64,000 nucleotides of DNA from Onchocerca lupi (lineage: Eukaryota > Nematoda > Chromadorea > Rhabditida > Onchocercidae): contig JAOVVO010000215.1 in NCBI GenBank assembly GCA_028564675.1, forward strand, positions 1 through 64,000, read 5' to 3'. The notes under the pieces were generated by a model that was not told where the DNA came from, did no database searches, and saw only the letters and a program-made list of their open reading frames with translations. The position numbers were made by a program, and so were the translations under genes. Each line of letters begins with the position of its first letter. The first letter of the stretch is position 1. Shown in pieces: positions 47,990-61,900 of the stretch.

Positions 47990-50900
47990 TTTATCCGCGA
48001 AATATTTGCTTATACTTGCGAAAATATCCATATTGCACCAGCAGAATTGCCTCACTTCAGGACTCCAAAAGGTTTGAATTATTTCTGTTTAGATCCATTG
48101 AATATTACTGCATCAATTAATTACGCTGAGTAAATGGAATGGATTGTTTGGTATTCGTTTATCATTTCAAGTTTTCAAGGGAAATTAAGTCCGACTTTCG
48201 AGAAATTAAAGAAATTACAAAAATAATTTAATATATCAGGAGTACTTCTTACGACATAGATGCTGTAATAAAAAATTATGAAAAATGGATAGAAAATGTT
48301 GCAGCAGTACAAGTAAAAGAATCAGATCCGAAAATTTATCGGTAAGTTTTAAGCATAGTTCCATTTATATTGCATAAGCTGTATATTATTAGCTGTATTA
48401 TCTTCTATCAAATATGAATTCATTACTGAATTTTATAATTTGGTTAATGGGATTTTATTAAATTTTCATAAAATATTTTATTATAATTTAAGAATGATTC
48501 TACCACCTCCAAATGTTACCGGCAATCTTCATCTTGGTCATGCCTTGACAGTTTCTGTACAAGATGCTATGTGTCGATATCGTCGTCTTCAAGGGCAGCA
48601 AGTATGTTATAAATAGTTTTATTGTGATTTGATAAGATCGTGTTCAATTTCAAATGACCATTTTTTTAAATATGAAGTTTCGATTCCCTAGAAGTAAGTT
48701 TGCCCTATGAATCATTCCACTATTTAATTTTCAGGTAATATGGTATCCAGGATTTGATCATGCAGGAATCGCCACTCAGGTGGTTATTGAACGAATGCTA
48801 TGGAATGAGAAAAAACTGCGAAGGCATCAGATTACGCAGCATGATTTTCTAGAATTATGTCGGCAGTGGAAAAACGAGTAAGATTTTTTAAACGATAATT
48901 TTATCAAACTTATAAGCTAAGACGAATCAATTTTTTTTTCTTCGTGAAATAAAATTGGTTAAAGTTATTTTCTGGAAAGAATTTGACTATGATTTCAATT
49001 ATGTTTTAGGCGTGTGGCCGATATTTCGAAGCAGTTAAAAGCTCTTGGTGCAACACTTGATTGGCATAATATGTATTACACATTAGATGATGTAGGTAGG
49101 TTTTTGTCTTTCATTTTGATTTGATAAATGTTTTTATATTAGTTTGACTTATCTTTTTTGTTTTAATCCGATTATCTTTAAATAAACATCGGGACAGATG
49201 GGGAATATTCATTCAAGAATATCGATTGTAAGTTTAGATTATGGCATTAATAAAAGTTTGTTATGTTATTTAGATATGAAAAATATTACTGGTGAAAATA
49301 TCACATTGTTATAAGAAAAACGAAAAAATACGAGAAAATTTAGTTTCCATCTTTAAAATTAAACAGTGTTCTTAAATATCTATGAATTTCGAGGCTCAAT
49401 TTTTAATATTTTCTCTTCTTTAGAGATTTTCTGAAGCAGTCACGATTGCGTTTTGTCAGTTGTACAGTGATGGTTTGATATTCAACGATTTCAGAATGGT
49501 CAACTGGTGTCCAACTTTAAGGAGTACTATTTCCGATCAGGTTTGCTTCTGCACCACTTTGCAAGTGCTGTACAATCTATACAATTTAAGAATGTCACCA
49601 TAGTAAGGATAGAATGACTGATTACATGATTTGTATATATGTAAATCATAAATGTTTATAAATAAATCAATATATGCACGTTTTTAGGAGGTTGATATTG
49701 TAGATGTTGGAAAGAATGATTATTTCCTAATAAATAAATCTGGTTTAGAAAGGAAATATATTGAAGTAGGTATTATGCATCGAATTCGTTATGAGCTTCT
49801 GAATGGGAACAGGTCAAATTTCATTTCGTATTTCAACATTATTGTTTCTTATTGTAATATTGTTCCTTTTTTAAGTAATAATTATGATTAAATTCTGCAA
49901 TTTTTTAAATTTACATTAGCAAAAGTAATTGTGGTAAATCTTTTCAGCTCATTTGGCACTAATTATTTAGAAGTAGGAACAACAAGACCAGAAACGTTGT
50001 TTGCTGATTGCGCCTTAGCTGTCAATCCGAATGATGAACGTTATGTAAAATATATTGGCTTACATGTTCAACATCCTTTACTTCCAGATCGCACATTACC
50101 TATTTTAGCTGATACTACAGTGAAAACTGATAAGGGCACAGGTTCGTGATTTTGATATCTAGCATTTAGTAATTTCCTGAAATGTAAATTGAGTTTAAAA
50201 CAATACCTCATTAAAATGAAGACTGCTCTTGTTGTTATTTAGTTTAAATTTATGAATTTTTCAATTTTTTTTCGGTTTTCCCAGGTAATTTTTGTTGATT
50301 AGATTTGGCTTTAATTGTCGAATTCTTTTTCTGTTTCCAGGAATTTTAAAACTAACACCAGCACACAGTTTCACTGACTTCGCAATCGCTAGAAATCATG
50401 CAAATCAATTATCTGATGAAGACTTTAGCCGATCTTGTGTCGATGAATCTGGGTGTCTCATAAATGCAGACGATTTTAATGGAATGGATCGATTTGAAGC
50501 TAGGAATAAAGTAGTTCTGACTTATCTCAAATCTTCAGATCTCAAAAAGACATGAGTAATATTGAATTTCAAATTTAGGTAATAGCGAAATTGATTGCAT
50601 GTGATAAATATGGTGGGACGATGCCCTATCATGAACAGCAACTAAGAGTATGTAGTCGAACTGGTGATATCATCGAACCAATGGCTAAAAAACAATGGTT
50701 CATGGATTGCACCAATATGAATGATATAGCTCTTAGAGCTATTGAACGGGGTTTGGTATGTTAGTTCTTCACAGCTTAAGAATAGGTTTTAATGCTTAAT
50801 AAAGCCAAAATCTTGATCTTAGTATTTTCTGTGCTTCCTCATATTAATTCTTAATTTTATTTCTTCTGTTGCAGCTTACTGTAACTCCGAAATACATGCA

Positions 50901-53900
50901 ATCACATCTGGAAAATTGGTTAAACAAAAAAGAACCCTGGTGTCTGAGTAGACAGCTTGATTGGGGACAACGGATACCGGCATTTCGTCCCAATTCAGAT
51001 AGGTTTGGTTTAAACTCGATATGATAGATAATTATACAAAGCAATAATATTTTCATAATTAAAAAAAAAAAAAAATCATTCATTCAGTGAGTGGATTGTG
51101 GCTCGAAATGAAGTTGAAGCGTTGCGTATCTATGATAAGACAATGACCAAAGTAGATTTGGAACAGGACAAAGATGTATTGGACACATGGTTTTGTTCGT
51201 CACTTATTCCTATCGTTATGTTTGGTAAATTTTTTATTTAAAATTTTTCTTGTTTGATGGACTTCATGTATTTGTGTGAAATATTATAGCGCATAATTAT
51301 CAGAAATATTTTCGAAAATTTCCGAAAAATTAAATAATAACCATTATTTACAGATTGGCCAAGAAAACGAATTGACCGTATTCCATTATCTGTGCTGGAA
51401 ACTGGGTACGACATTGTTGGGTTTTGGGTGGCTCGAATGATTGCAGTTTGTCATAGGTTCTTTTTTTTTTTTTTATAAAATCATTAATTTCAGAATTTCA
51501 CAATATTTCTTTCCTTAAATTTTTCTCTACTTCTTTGCCCTGTAAACCATCGAATGAGTAAATGGTCTTCATTTTTGTTTCATAGATGTTATCGAAATAA
51601 ATTTTCAGTTTAACGGGTCATTTCCCTTTTCCAAAAGTTGTGTTACACGGTTTAGTGCGTGATGAAACTGGAAAAAAGATGAGTAAGTCATTGGGAAATG
51701 TAATCGATCCAATGGATATTGTTGATGGTATTTCAATTCAGAAAATGTTAGAACGTCTTGACAAAAGTTCTTTTTCGGAGATAGAAAAAAGTGAGCTCAT
51801 TTCATGAAGTAAAATAAATTGTTATCCATAATTTTCATTATAGTTATTGCTTTCACGATGATGACAGAGTTATAAACAATAACAGCTATATTTACTGTAC
51901 TGATATCAGATCAATTCAAAGAAATTTAGAAACAGCAGCAAATTCGCTGAGATCTCGATTTCCTGAAGGAATTTCCCGACATGGTCCTGATGCTTTGCGT
52001 TTCGCTTTACTCCGTCATGATGTTAGTGCTATGGATATCAATATCGATATTATACAAACAGCTGGGGAAGGTTTAAAGTGAGAATCAAATTCCTTTCATT
52101 ATATATCTAATATTTATTACAAGTTTAATAAAAAGTCCTATAAATTGAGAATTTAATTAAAACATTAAAAAATTCAGATTTTGTAATAAACTATGGAATC
52201 TTTGCAATTATGCTGAAGAAATATGGCGAAATTGTTACGAAGTTTCTGACCAGCTTTGCAACTACCGTATTGAAGTCAGTTACTTTTTATTTGATTTTCA
52301 CATCTGATATTTGCAATGATATTCAAAATCTTTTGCTGTGATAGAGGAAGGGAAGAATTAAATAACTTGATTTGTTTTCAAATGTTTCAGCACTGACTGG
52401 ATTGATTCCAAAGCTCAGTTCCAGGATATTTTTTTAGGATTGTTGGATAAAAAGCCGTTTGGAAAGTTCTTTAATGATAATGGCTGAAAAAATGGATTCA
52501 GATTGTCCCCATTTAGCTCTTAATGCACTGCATCGATTTCTTTATAATGATCTGTGTGATGTTTATATTGTGAGTTTTACCGCAGTTTTTGTCAAAACAG
52601 ACTCATGTTGAATTTGAGTTTCAAAAATTCCGGGAATATTCATACTCTTTGCCCATTTTTTCAATTTTCAGTTAAAGTCAATTTTTTGAAGAAAACAACT
52701 TTAGCTTAAACAAACAGCAGATCTTCTTGTCACCAATATTATTCAGGAGACGACAAAGAAAGCACTTTGGTTAAAGGACTATCCAAGACTTAAGGCAGTC
52801 GCTGAAATTTTGCATGAAATTATTGAGAAATCGCTAATTCATCTTTCGATTTTCATGCCTTTTGTGAGCCAGTATCTTTTTGATCATATCAAACGAGAAA
52901 AAGATAGCAGTACTTTTGTCTTTAGCCCACAAATGGTAATTTTATTTATTTTTGTCTCGTTTTTATCTTGCATTCTGTTATTTATGAGTCCTTTCAAACA
53001 ACTATTTCATAATTTTTGACCTGCTCTGTTAGGAAGACTTCGATTTTTAGAATTCGAAGCCTTATCTGATCGATAAAAAACTTGAACAAGATATGTCCTT
53101 CGCGCTAGAAGTAGTTAAAGCTATAAGGTCTATCCGGGCACAGTTTCGAATTTCCATGAAAAACTCTTTGCAAGGTATTGTTTTTCAATAACTCATGCTT
53201 TTACTTCATAATTGTTTCCTGTGTTGTCCAGTGATTTGAAGAAGCTGTTTAGCATTAATCTCAGTAATTTTTCGCTTTACTATCAAATTTAAATTTTTCT
53301 ATTTTATTCAATTTTAGTAGCTTGTTATGGAGGAAACTGCGATCTGAAAAATTTCCATTCTATTATTCAAGAACTTTGTAACGTCACATTCTTATCATCA
53401 GTTCCTGAAGAAAACAGTCATTGCAGTCTGCCTTTTCCAGTGCATGGTTATTCAGCTGAAGTCCATTTTGCTATTATGGTGCGTAAAAAAAGTTCTTGAA
53501 AAATTAAACGAAATGAAAAATCGAGTTTTGATGTTTCTCTTTGATAATGCACTCATTAATTAGCTATTTTAAGTGTAAAATTTTACAGGGTAATTATGGT
53601 TCCTTAGTTAAGAAGGAATTATTGAGACGATTACAGAAAGCAGAAAAAAGAAAAAGACAATTTTTGCACCAAATTGACAAGCACGAGAAATTGATTAGAA
53701 GTGCATCCAGAAATGATTTATTGGAAAGACACCAGCGGAAAATTTCACAGGTAACAATGAAAACAAGGCATTATGTCCATGTAAATCTGGAAAATCTACA
53801 AAACATTATAGCTTTCCTAGTTTTTTAGATCTCTAGGAAACGTAAATCACGTTTTTCCTAAAGCAAAAATTTTTACATGGTTTTTTAGATTTATGAACCA

Positions 53901-54072
53901 AATAGTTTGCAGCTTTGTAGAGATTTTTTTTTCTCTCAGATTAATAATGCATTTTGCTTTTGTAATTTCATTCTCTTGTTATCATTCATTGCAGGCAAAT
54001 GCAGTGGTGAATGGTATGGTAGAGGAAATCTCAAAGCTAGGAACTTTGATCAAAAGATTGGATGCGTTTTGA
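47980..54072 (+). CDS. Valyl-tRNA synthetase, probably mitochondrial, 22 exons
   Basis: Class I aminoacyl-tRNA synthetase charging tRNA-Val. Joined exons give 983 residues. The N-terminus (MAMIYPRNICLYLRKYPYC, first acidic residue at about 27) resembles a mitochondrial presequence. Motifs: HIGH as PPPNVTGNLHLGHAL (about 69-83), editing-domain GTTRPETLFAD (about 267-277), WCLSRQLDWGQRIPA, DVLDTWFCSS, KMSKS as GKKMSKSLGN (583-587), anticodon-binding helices ending FMPFVSQYLF, and a Lys/Arg-rich C-terminal coiled coil. Exons: 47980-48071, 48240-48341, 48493-48601, 48735-48877, 49010-49091, 49424-49540, 49688-49812, 49948-50141, 50341-50510, 50579-50755, 50875-51002, 51088-51224, 51354-51456, 51609-51790, 51930-52077, 52178-52274, 52438-52569, 52747-52935, 53051-53174, 53318-53478, 53589-53750, 53995-54072. 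The exon 15 start was chosen by phase among several AGs. A separate cytosolic ValRS presumably lies elsewhere. Confidence 0.95.
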
Positions 54073-54761
54073 TTAAATATCATATGTTGTATAAAATACT
54101 TAGTGTTTATATAAGGAAAGATTGTAGTGGGCCACTAATCTTCGTTTACTAAGTCGTCTTTCTAAATAGGAGATGGTAAGAGAAATTTTGTAATTATGGA
54201 TTCTCATAATTCCATAAAAAACAAGTTAACTTTCAGCTGTTTCAAGTCTTTTATGTTTCATATTTTAAAACTAGAAGTAAGGGTTGGTTTTTTTTTTCTT
54301 TTCTTCACTCTAAATTTTCTTCCCCGTTTCTCTTGACTACAGACTCTTGTAATTCTGCAGTTACTGACTTCATGATGTTTTCGTTTTTCATTTTCTTTTC
54401 TTTTTTTTTTATTTTCGTGATCCTAAGTTGTTATTTATCTAGGCATTCAGTTAGATTATTATTGAATGAAATTTGGAGGAAAAATTTGTCTTATTCCATG
54501 TTTGAAAACTCTTGAAGAAGAGATGGAACTCTTTTTGCTATTATTCTTCTATAGTTTTGTATATTTACTTTTATTTGTTTATACCACGTTTTTGAAAGCA
54601 ATAAAAGATTTGTTACAAAAAATTTTGCTTTATGTTTCTTAAATTAAAATGCTTATATTGTCCTCCGATATTTCTGCTCAATTTGTTTGAATTTGAATTT
54701 TATATTCAAATTTCAATGAATTAAAGATTTTCTCAAGAACTTTATCGGCGGTTTGCAAACG
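54073..54761. other. Intercistronic region, ValRS to ALG12
   Basis: Likely 3' UTR of ValRS up to the AATAAA at 54600-54605. Only about 155 nt separate this signal from the ALG12 start. An acceptor-like TTTTCTCAAG (54729-54738) lies 23 nt before the ALG12 ATG. The open frame at 54333-54515 is low-complexity and rejected. Confidence 0.5.
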
Positions 54762-57700
54762 ATGAGTTGGAGCAAATGGCTCTTAGATTGGCTTCTGGTA
54801 GGAATATGTATGCTACATATAATAATGGCACCCTATACGAAAGTTGAAGAAAGCTTCAATATACAAGCTATCCATGATATCTTATATCATCGGTTGAATT
54901 TTAACAAAGTAAGCTTTTCTGAACGAAACTTCTTTTTTCCTTATAATTCATGTGGCGTCTGTGATTGTTTTCATGGATAATTCAGTCCTGCAGTAAAGTT
55001 TTTATTCTGTATTAAATCCTATATAGATACATTTCAACATGAAAATTTTTTTTTTTTTTTTGTATGACTAACGAATGGTAGAATTTCAAATAAATAAATC
55101 ATCACTTCGACACATCAGCATGAGACAGTCATGATTGCTTCACCAAAATAGTATTTTTCAAATCACAAGTTATTTTAAAAATTCTTTCATATCTTATGAC
55201 GTTCAATGAGATTTATGATTATTTTAAAAGATCTAGCTTCTTTGTTAGACTTTTTATTTTAAAATTCCTAAATTTCAACTTCCAGTATGATCATCACGAA
55301 TTTCCCGGAGTGGTACCACGTACTTTCATGGGTGCCGTAGCAGTTGGTATTCCATTTGTTTCTGTAGTCAGTTATTTCAATAATATTTCAAAGCTTTGGA
55401 TTTTATACGGCGGTTCGTTTCAGATTTTGATGACAACAGTAATGTTTCAGTTTATTTAATGAATTGTAATATTTAGTTGTGATTGACAATTCATATTCAT
55501 CGCCTTGAGTTTTTGTAAAATATCTTCAAAAAACACTACTATTTTTCAAAAAAAAAAGCATATTCTAGTGAGACTTCTGCTTGGTTTAACAGTTTTATTC
55601 GCATTTCGAAAGTTTGCTGAACGAATCGATAAGAAGTTTGGCGGATTATCGGGAAACTTTCTAAGGTATTTTCCTTCTGTCCTGGAGATTTGTATTTAGA
55701 ATTCAGAACTTGATAGCTGTTGATAGCAAACTTCTTAGTTACCTTAGATAATAAGTTTACTCTCAATAATATAGACCACGACTTGATAGAATGTAACGTA
55801 GTTTGGATTGCCAGCTCATTTTAGAATTAGCAAGCTGTTGTTTTCACTTTAAGATATTCAAAAATTCTTTTTTTCGTGGAAGACATATAACACGCGGAAC
55901 AACTTTCAAAAATGATGATGATAAATATATTACTCAGCAAGTTTCAATTTTTCGTGAATTGGAGGGAAAGTTTCAGGTTAACAGTAGCGACACAGTTCCA
56001 TTTCATGTTCTACTGTTCCAGACCTCTTCCAAATACATTTGCTTTACTTGGAGGCAAGAGTTTTTCCATCCTTCCTTGTAATTTCCATTCGATTTTTATA
56101 TTTAATATTTAAGCCTAATTAAAAACTCGAAATTGTGTTATTCCTTTCTTTTTTCTTTTTTTTTTCATTCCATTTCGTTTTTTATGATTGCCGACTTTAG
56201 TACTTTGGACTTACCAGAAAATTCTGGATGAACATTGGTTATGTGCAGCACGATTTGCTACAGTTTTCATACTATTATTTCGATGTGAACTGATCTTGCT
56301 TTTTGGATGTATTTTCATAGTCCCTCTTTTAACATACCAATTACCTCTCTTTGGATGGAATGGTGTAATTGTTCATTGCTTGTTTACTGCTTTGCTTACT
56401 TTAGGTCAGTCGTTTATATATCTTATTTGTACTTTTATATTTGGATTCTGTCGTTTTCATTCTCTGCTGTCTTCTGAAAGATTTTTTTCAATACATCAAG
56501 ATTGTTCAATTTTTACTGAATTTTGCTGAAAATTTATCCAAAATATACAAATTTTTAGGTCTATCTGTGCCAATAGATTCTTTCTTATGGCGACGATGGG
56601 TATGGCCTGAAGGTGAAGTATGGTGGTTCAATGTAATCTTGAACAGAAGTCATGAATATGGCGTAAATTTTAATTTTCCGTTTGTAGTCAGTAGATTTTA
56701 TAACACAAAAAAATTCAGAAATGAAGGATTCTCAGGTTTGAAATATCATAAAAATTAAAAAGATTAATTCTTTTCCAAAAAATTATTTCTTTTGATAGCA
56801 ATGCAGTAGTTTTTCAGTACATCATTTTTACTCTTTACAGGTTCTACCCTACTTTTGGTATTTTTATTCTGCGATCCCACGGGCAATGATTGCTTCAACT
56901 GTTCTGGTGCCTTTAGGCGCATTAATTGGTAAGTAATTGAAATCTTTCGCCTTCTTCTCTAATTTATATCAACCTACAATAACCAAATGCACGAGGATTG
57001 GATTAACGCAATTTTGTTTGTTTTTATGTCAAAAAATGGCAAAATAACATAAACCTTTTTTATATTTTTTTATTAGATAGTTTTTTGGATTTTTAAAATC
57101 AATAGTCATTTCAGAATTCAATTAATGGAGAGTTCTATTAATAGTACATGCATCTGATATTTAACTTATATGATATTTAGTTCATCATCGAAATTAATAG
57201 ATTTACATGCTTTTAGATCATCGTTTACTGCCAATTTTAATGCCTGTTGTATGCTATATTTCCTTGTATTCGTTCCTTCCCCATAAAGAACTTCGATTTA
57301 TTATTTACATATTTCCACTTTTGAATGTTTCATCATCAGTGTTCTGTGCAAGAGTGTATGTTATTTAATCTTTAAATTATAATTGTTTCAAAATAAGTAG
57401 AAATTTATGATGCACATTTTTAAAAATATAATGTTTTTATGATAAACATGGAATGTCTTATTAATCATAGTCGCGCTGATTTTCCACAAATTTTATCGGG
57501 ATTTTTTTTGCTTTTTATTTGGACCAATCGCTGGAAATCGATGTTCAGAATGTTAATGGCTGTTGGAGTAATACTACATTTAATGGTGAATGTTATTAGT
57601 ACTTCCATTTTTTTACTTGCGAGCTCTAGAAATTATCCTGGCGGCGAAGCACTCACTTCTCTTCAGGTACTTTTTTCTAGAATTCTTAGAGTATAGTTTT

Positions 57701-58909
57701 TTATGTTGATTTCCATGAATCTATTCTGTGAAATTCATTTATTATTATTTCAGATTATTATGCCTTATCCGAAATCGCTGCTATTAGATAAAGAATGATG
57801 ATATAAATTGAGAGAATCTTATGTTCCATTTTATTCTAAAAGCTTTTGAGTTGAGAAATTAGGAAAGAAGTGGTCATTGAAAAAAAGACATAATATAAAT
57901 CAAAGAAAGTTTCTTAGAATAAAAGTTTTTACTTGCAGAAATTTTTTTTAGTATTTGCGACATTTCGATCGTAATAAACCAGTTTCTGTTTATATCGATA
58001 ATTACGCTGCGCAAACTGGTGTTAATCGATTCTTGCAGTGGTATGATGCTTGGGAGTAAGTAATTTAATAAAAGATTGTATTGAATTTACTAGCCAAAAT
58101 GAAGGGGAGCACTTAAGCTAAGGAAATGAATTATGGGCGAAAGAGATCACTCTAGGGCATAAAGCTCAAAATAACTATTAAGACTTGCGTTATTTCTATA
58201 AAATGAAAAATAGTGCAATTAAGTTCAGATGATTCCGCAATAACTCTTTTTCCTCTGAAACAGTTTTTATATATAAAGTGACCAAGGTGTGTAATAGGGA
58301 AGTATATTCATATATATTGCGAAATTTTTTTTGAAGTCAGAATTTAAATACTGAAATATGAGCTGATTGGAAGATAGTAGTATTTGCGGCATTACAAATT
58401 ATTTTCTTGAATATACAGATACAATAAAACTGAAAATTTGGAACCATCACAACTTGCACGATTCGATTTTTTGTTGATTGGTTCGTATACGGAATCTGAT
58501 ATTGTCAACTTTACTGCAGCAAATTTCTTTCCCACTCATCAAATTTCATATGATGTTGAAGTATTCCAGTAATTTTTTGCGTCATTTATATTAATCTGTT
58601 ACTTAAGATTCCGATCACCTAAATTTCAAAATTTTGGTAGCAAATTTAGCAGTTCATGATTTCTGATTGTTTCATTTACAGCTGAAATAATCAAAATTGT
58701 TCAAACTGAAAACTGTACCACTAACTTGCAGCTGCTTATCCATGTCTCTGAAAATATTTTTCAATGTTTTAAAAAAAATTGTTTAAAGCTATTTTTTCAG
58801 GCGAGTTGAGTTGAGAAGAATACGATGGTTCCCATACTATTGGCCTAGCATAAAATTCAATGCGCAGTTGGTAGTCTTGGAAAAATTGCATTACTCTGAT
58901 TCAGTTTGA
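54762..58909 (+). CDS. algn-12: ALG12: dolichyl-P-Man:Man7GlcNAc2-PP-dolichol alpha-1,6-mannosyltransferase, 12 exons
   Basis: ER multi-membrane-span GT22/GT-C enzyme that adds the eighth mannose to the lipid-linked N-glycan precursor. Joined exons give 513 residues (human ALG12 488). Shared with the family in order: MAPYTKVEESFNIQAIHD, YDHHEFPGVVPRTF, QFHFMFYCSRPLPN, DSFLWRRWVWPEGEVWWFN, YFWYFYSAIPR, the signature HKELRFIIY (about 304-312), NYPGGEAL, NYAAQTGVNRFLQ and a closing FNAQLVVLEKL. Exons: 54762-54908, 55286-55412, 55569-55665, 55977-56053, 56201-56404, 56559-56662, 56841-56928, 57217-57355, 57471-57666, 57952-58055, 58419-58568, 58801-58909. Intron 4 uses a GC donor. AATAAA at 58945-58950. 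It may be co-transcribed with the upstream ValRS gene. Confidence 0.95.
56054..56200 (+). other. ALG12 intron 4 with GC-AG splice sites
   Basis: The exon ends CTTGGAG and the intron starts GCAAGA; the next exon starts TACTTTGG after TTTAG. The joined protein FALLGVLWTYQKILDEHW has the same spacing as human ALG12 between the PN motif and the following W. The nearest in-phase GT donor (56079) would insert nine extra residues. Confidence 0.8.
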
Positions 58910-61900
58910 ACTATTCTAGATTTAAATATTGTTGAATTTTTATGAATAAATGTTTACCAAGAATTAGATGACCTTATTTATTTATGTAGTGCACTTCTAA
59001 TATATCTTCTAGCAGGTTTCTCTTTTTTTCTATCTAAGTAGCTTTAGCATAACATTTTTTATCATATTGCATTTTAGATTTTTCGCAAGTAAGAAACTAA
59101 ATTCTGGCAGAGCCAATAGAAAAAGGGCAAGAAAGAAGGAAAAGCCGAATAAAGCAAACTTTGAAGCTTATCAGTAGAATATCTCTTTAGATCTCACATT
59201 TTATTAAAAGTTAAGAGAGATTCCTTGCTTTATATGTTTTCTTGCTTTAAATATTTCATATTTGTTGATCTGGTTTTACAATCATTGTCTTTCCATTCGA
59301 TTCTTTGCTTTGCTGTAAATCACTAATTTAATTAAAACTTACATTCATTTGCTGCTCAGCACAAAATGTCTATTGTGGCCTGAATTTAATTGAGATCCAA
59401 TTCATTAATTTTTAGTTTAGAGACAAAAGAAGTTAATGATTTTAAGATATTAGCCTTATTTTCCTGTCGTATAGGTCTTTCTTTTCTGTTCAAAAAGAAT
59501 ATTTTCCCGGATGGGTTTAAAATTGATGTTGTAAGTGATGTTCTTTACTATTTTGGAATTTTGCTGAGTTAAAACAATAGTTATCTAGCCAATGGCTTAA
59601 AATATCTTGCCTTTAATAAACTTTATCAAAATATAAACTAATAACAAAAACAGAAAATTTCGATCGCATGGGACAATGAATTTCTGCTACTATGCACCAC
59701 AGCCAAGAAAATCTCTAGAATAGTTCCCTTCCTCTACTATCCAACACATGCAATTTTAAACCGTCAAAACAGCAAATATTTAGAATACAAATTCCAATTG
59801 CTTAATGATGATTATTCTAATTACAATTCTGAAAAAAGCGTGCTGAAATACTTGCTACAAGTTAAAATCTCTTCGTTCCTTACATCAAAGAATACTGAGG
59901 TTTGAAATATGCCTCATTTTTTCAAACTGTCATTTTTCAATAATTTGTATTTAGCAGCGTTTGGTCGCAAATGATAATGCAAACAATTCAAAAAAAAGTT
60001 TTTATGAAGTTTATTAATTTCAGTAGATTTGATATATTGCAGTTGATACTTCTTATGTAGAGTTGTATTTGATAAAAAGGAAGCAATTTAGCTTTGTTCC
60101 ATGTAAGCAAACAGAACCGTTTTTGAGTATTTTCATCAATTTAATTTTCATGAAGTACTTTCTACATGGGAGAAGAGTGATTTCTCATGGTTTCATACTA
60201 TGATGTTCCGGATGTAATTCATTTAAACATGCAGTGATGTCTGTATGCTATTGAGATTCATATTTAAAATGAGTTTTTTGTATAATTACATCCTAATTTT
60301 TCTTAAAAATATTTTTAATAAAATCTGTGGCAAGTAACTATCGTTTCTTGAATTTTCAATTTCAAATTTTTTGCTGCAAAAAATTTAAGCTCTTGAATTA
60401 GTGAGGAAAATTTATGTATGTTTGGCAAGTAATAGAATGATACCCAGCATTAAGAAGATAAAAAATTGTGGCCTAAAAAACAAAACTGGTCTAAAGTAGT
60501 ACTTCAGTGACTCAGATGTCCTCAATTACAGATCATAATATTTCATTACTGCTGATTTAATCTAAAAGCAATGGTTCTACTCATTTCTGATTAACTTTTT
60601 TGATTTTTTTTCGTAATTTTAGATAAAATTAACAGAAAACAGTATTACTACTGAATCTTACGTTGGAATGATTAATATGCAGAACATTTCAGACCGAAAT
60701 TGCGATAGCAAATCATTGGAAAATTATGATGCCTCTGAGAAATTAATTAAGTAAACCAAGGGATACAAAAATCAAATTAAAATTTCCAATCAAAAATTCA
60801 AAAATCTCCGTCTTTGTACATTCGATAAAACAATAGACCAAATAATGTGCATCAAATATCTCGATGATCTGAAGATAAAATCAACCAATGACCCATGCAC
60901 ATTTAACTCAGAAATAATTTCTTAAAGATTTTTGTGTATTCAATGCTAAATGCATAAGAAATGACACAATTTTAATTTTTATTATTCTTAATATAATTTT
61001 TTCTATGTCTACCAGCTAATTTGATGCCATTCCGAATGAACGTAACATCAAATGTAATGGTGACAAGCATGGTAAGATATTTAATCTGCTATTATCAATT
61101 ATCATTATTATCCTAACTTTTTATTAGGTTCGTTCTCTATTCCAAATATCAATTTATAACATTAAGTTTCCTTCCTTAAATGCCTTTTTTAGCTAATAAT
61201 CTATATGAATAAAAATACAAACGTTCATTGTTACTTTCGACATGGCATTGCAAGTTCTCCACTGATTGCTTTGAAATTTCGATGCAACGTTGCATTCGAA
61301 TAGGCGCGTGATTTTACATAGAATAAGTGCGTATTTAAGAACTTTGGAAATTTAAGATTTTGAATATAAGAGTTGTAGAAATGATGGCAAAGAAATGAGA
61401 AATAACAAATCCCTTAAATTGGGCAAGAAAATATTTAAATAAAAAATATGAATAAAGATAACGAAGAAAATCTTCCGAAAACATATGGAGAAATTAGTAA
61501 TTAAAAAATTTGATATTCAACAAGCGACATTTTGTCATCTGTTGTTAATAGGGAGAGATGCCAAGACTTCGAAAATGTGAAATGTTTAGTCGTAGAAACT
61601 TCTTAACTCAATTTTAGAAATAGTGCAGAAAGAGGACGATGAATTGAATTTAATCCTCACAGTGCATTTATGACAGAGAAGCAAATACTTCACATCGGTT
61701 TTGTTTACAATTCGAAGATGTTTTTCGTTTATTTGCAATTCCGTCTTGTCTTTGATGGCCATCATCGCTCTGAATGAGGATATTTTTGTAGACTGATTAT
61801 CACTGAATTACTTGTAACCCCTTGACCTTCTAATGTTACTTTCCAATGCATAGTGCACCATCTATTTTCATCTTAATTAATTTGGATTAAATTAAATTCA

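Noticed and set aside
52390..52437. Early acceptor TTTCAG in the ValRS gene
   Set aside because: Following codons hit TGA at once; the acceptor at 52436-52437 restores the conserved reading frame.
55413..55460. Longer ALG12 exon 2 using a donor at 55439
   Set aside because: Leaves the wrong phase for exon 3; the donor at 55413 gives a gap-free match to ALG12 proteins (ISKLWILYGVRLLLGL).
59390..59572. 60-codon plus-strand frame after ALG12
   Set aside because: Noise-like composition, no splice sites or homology.
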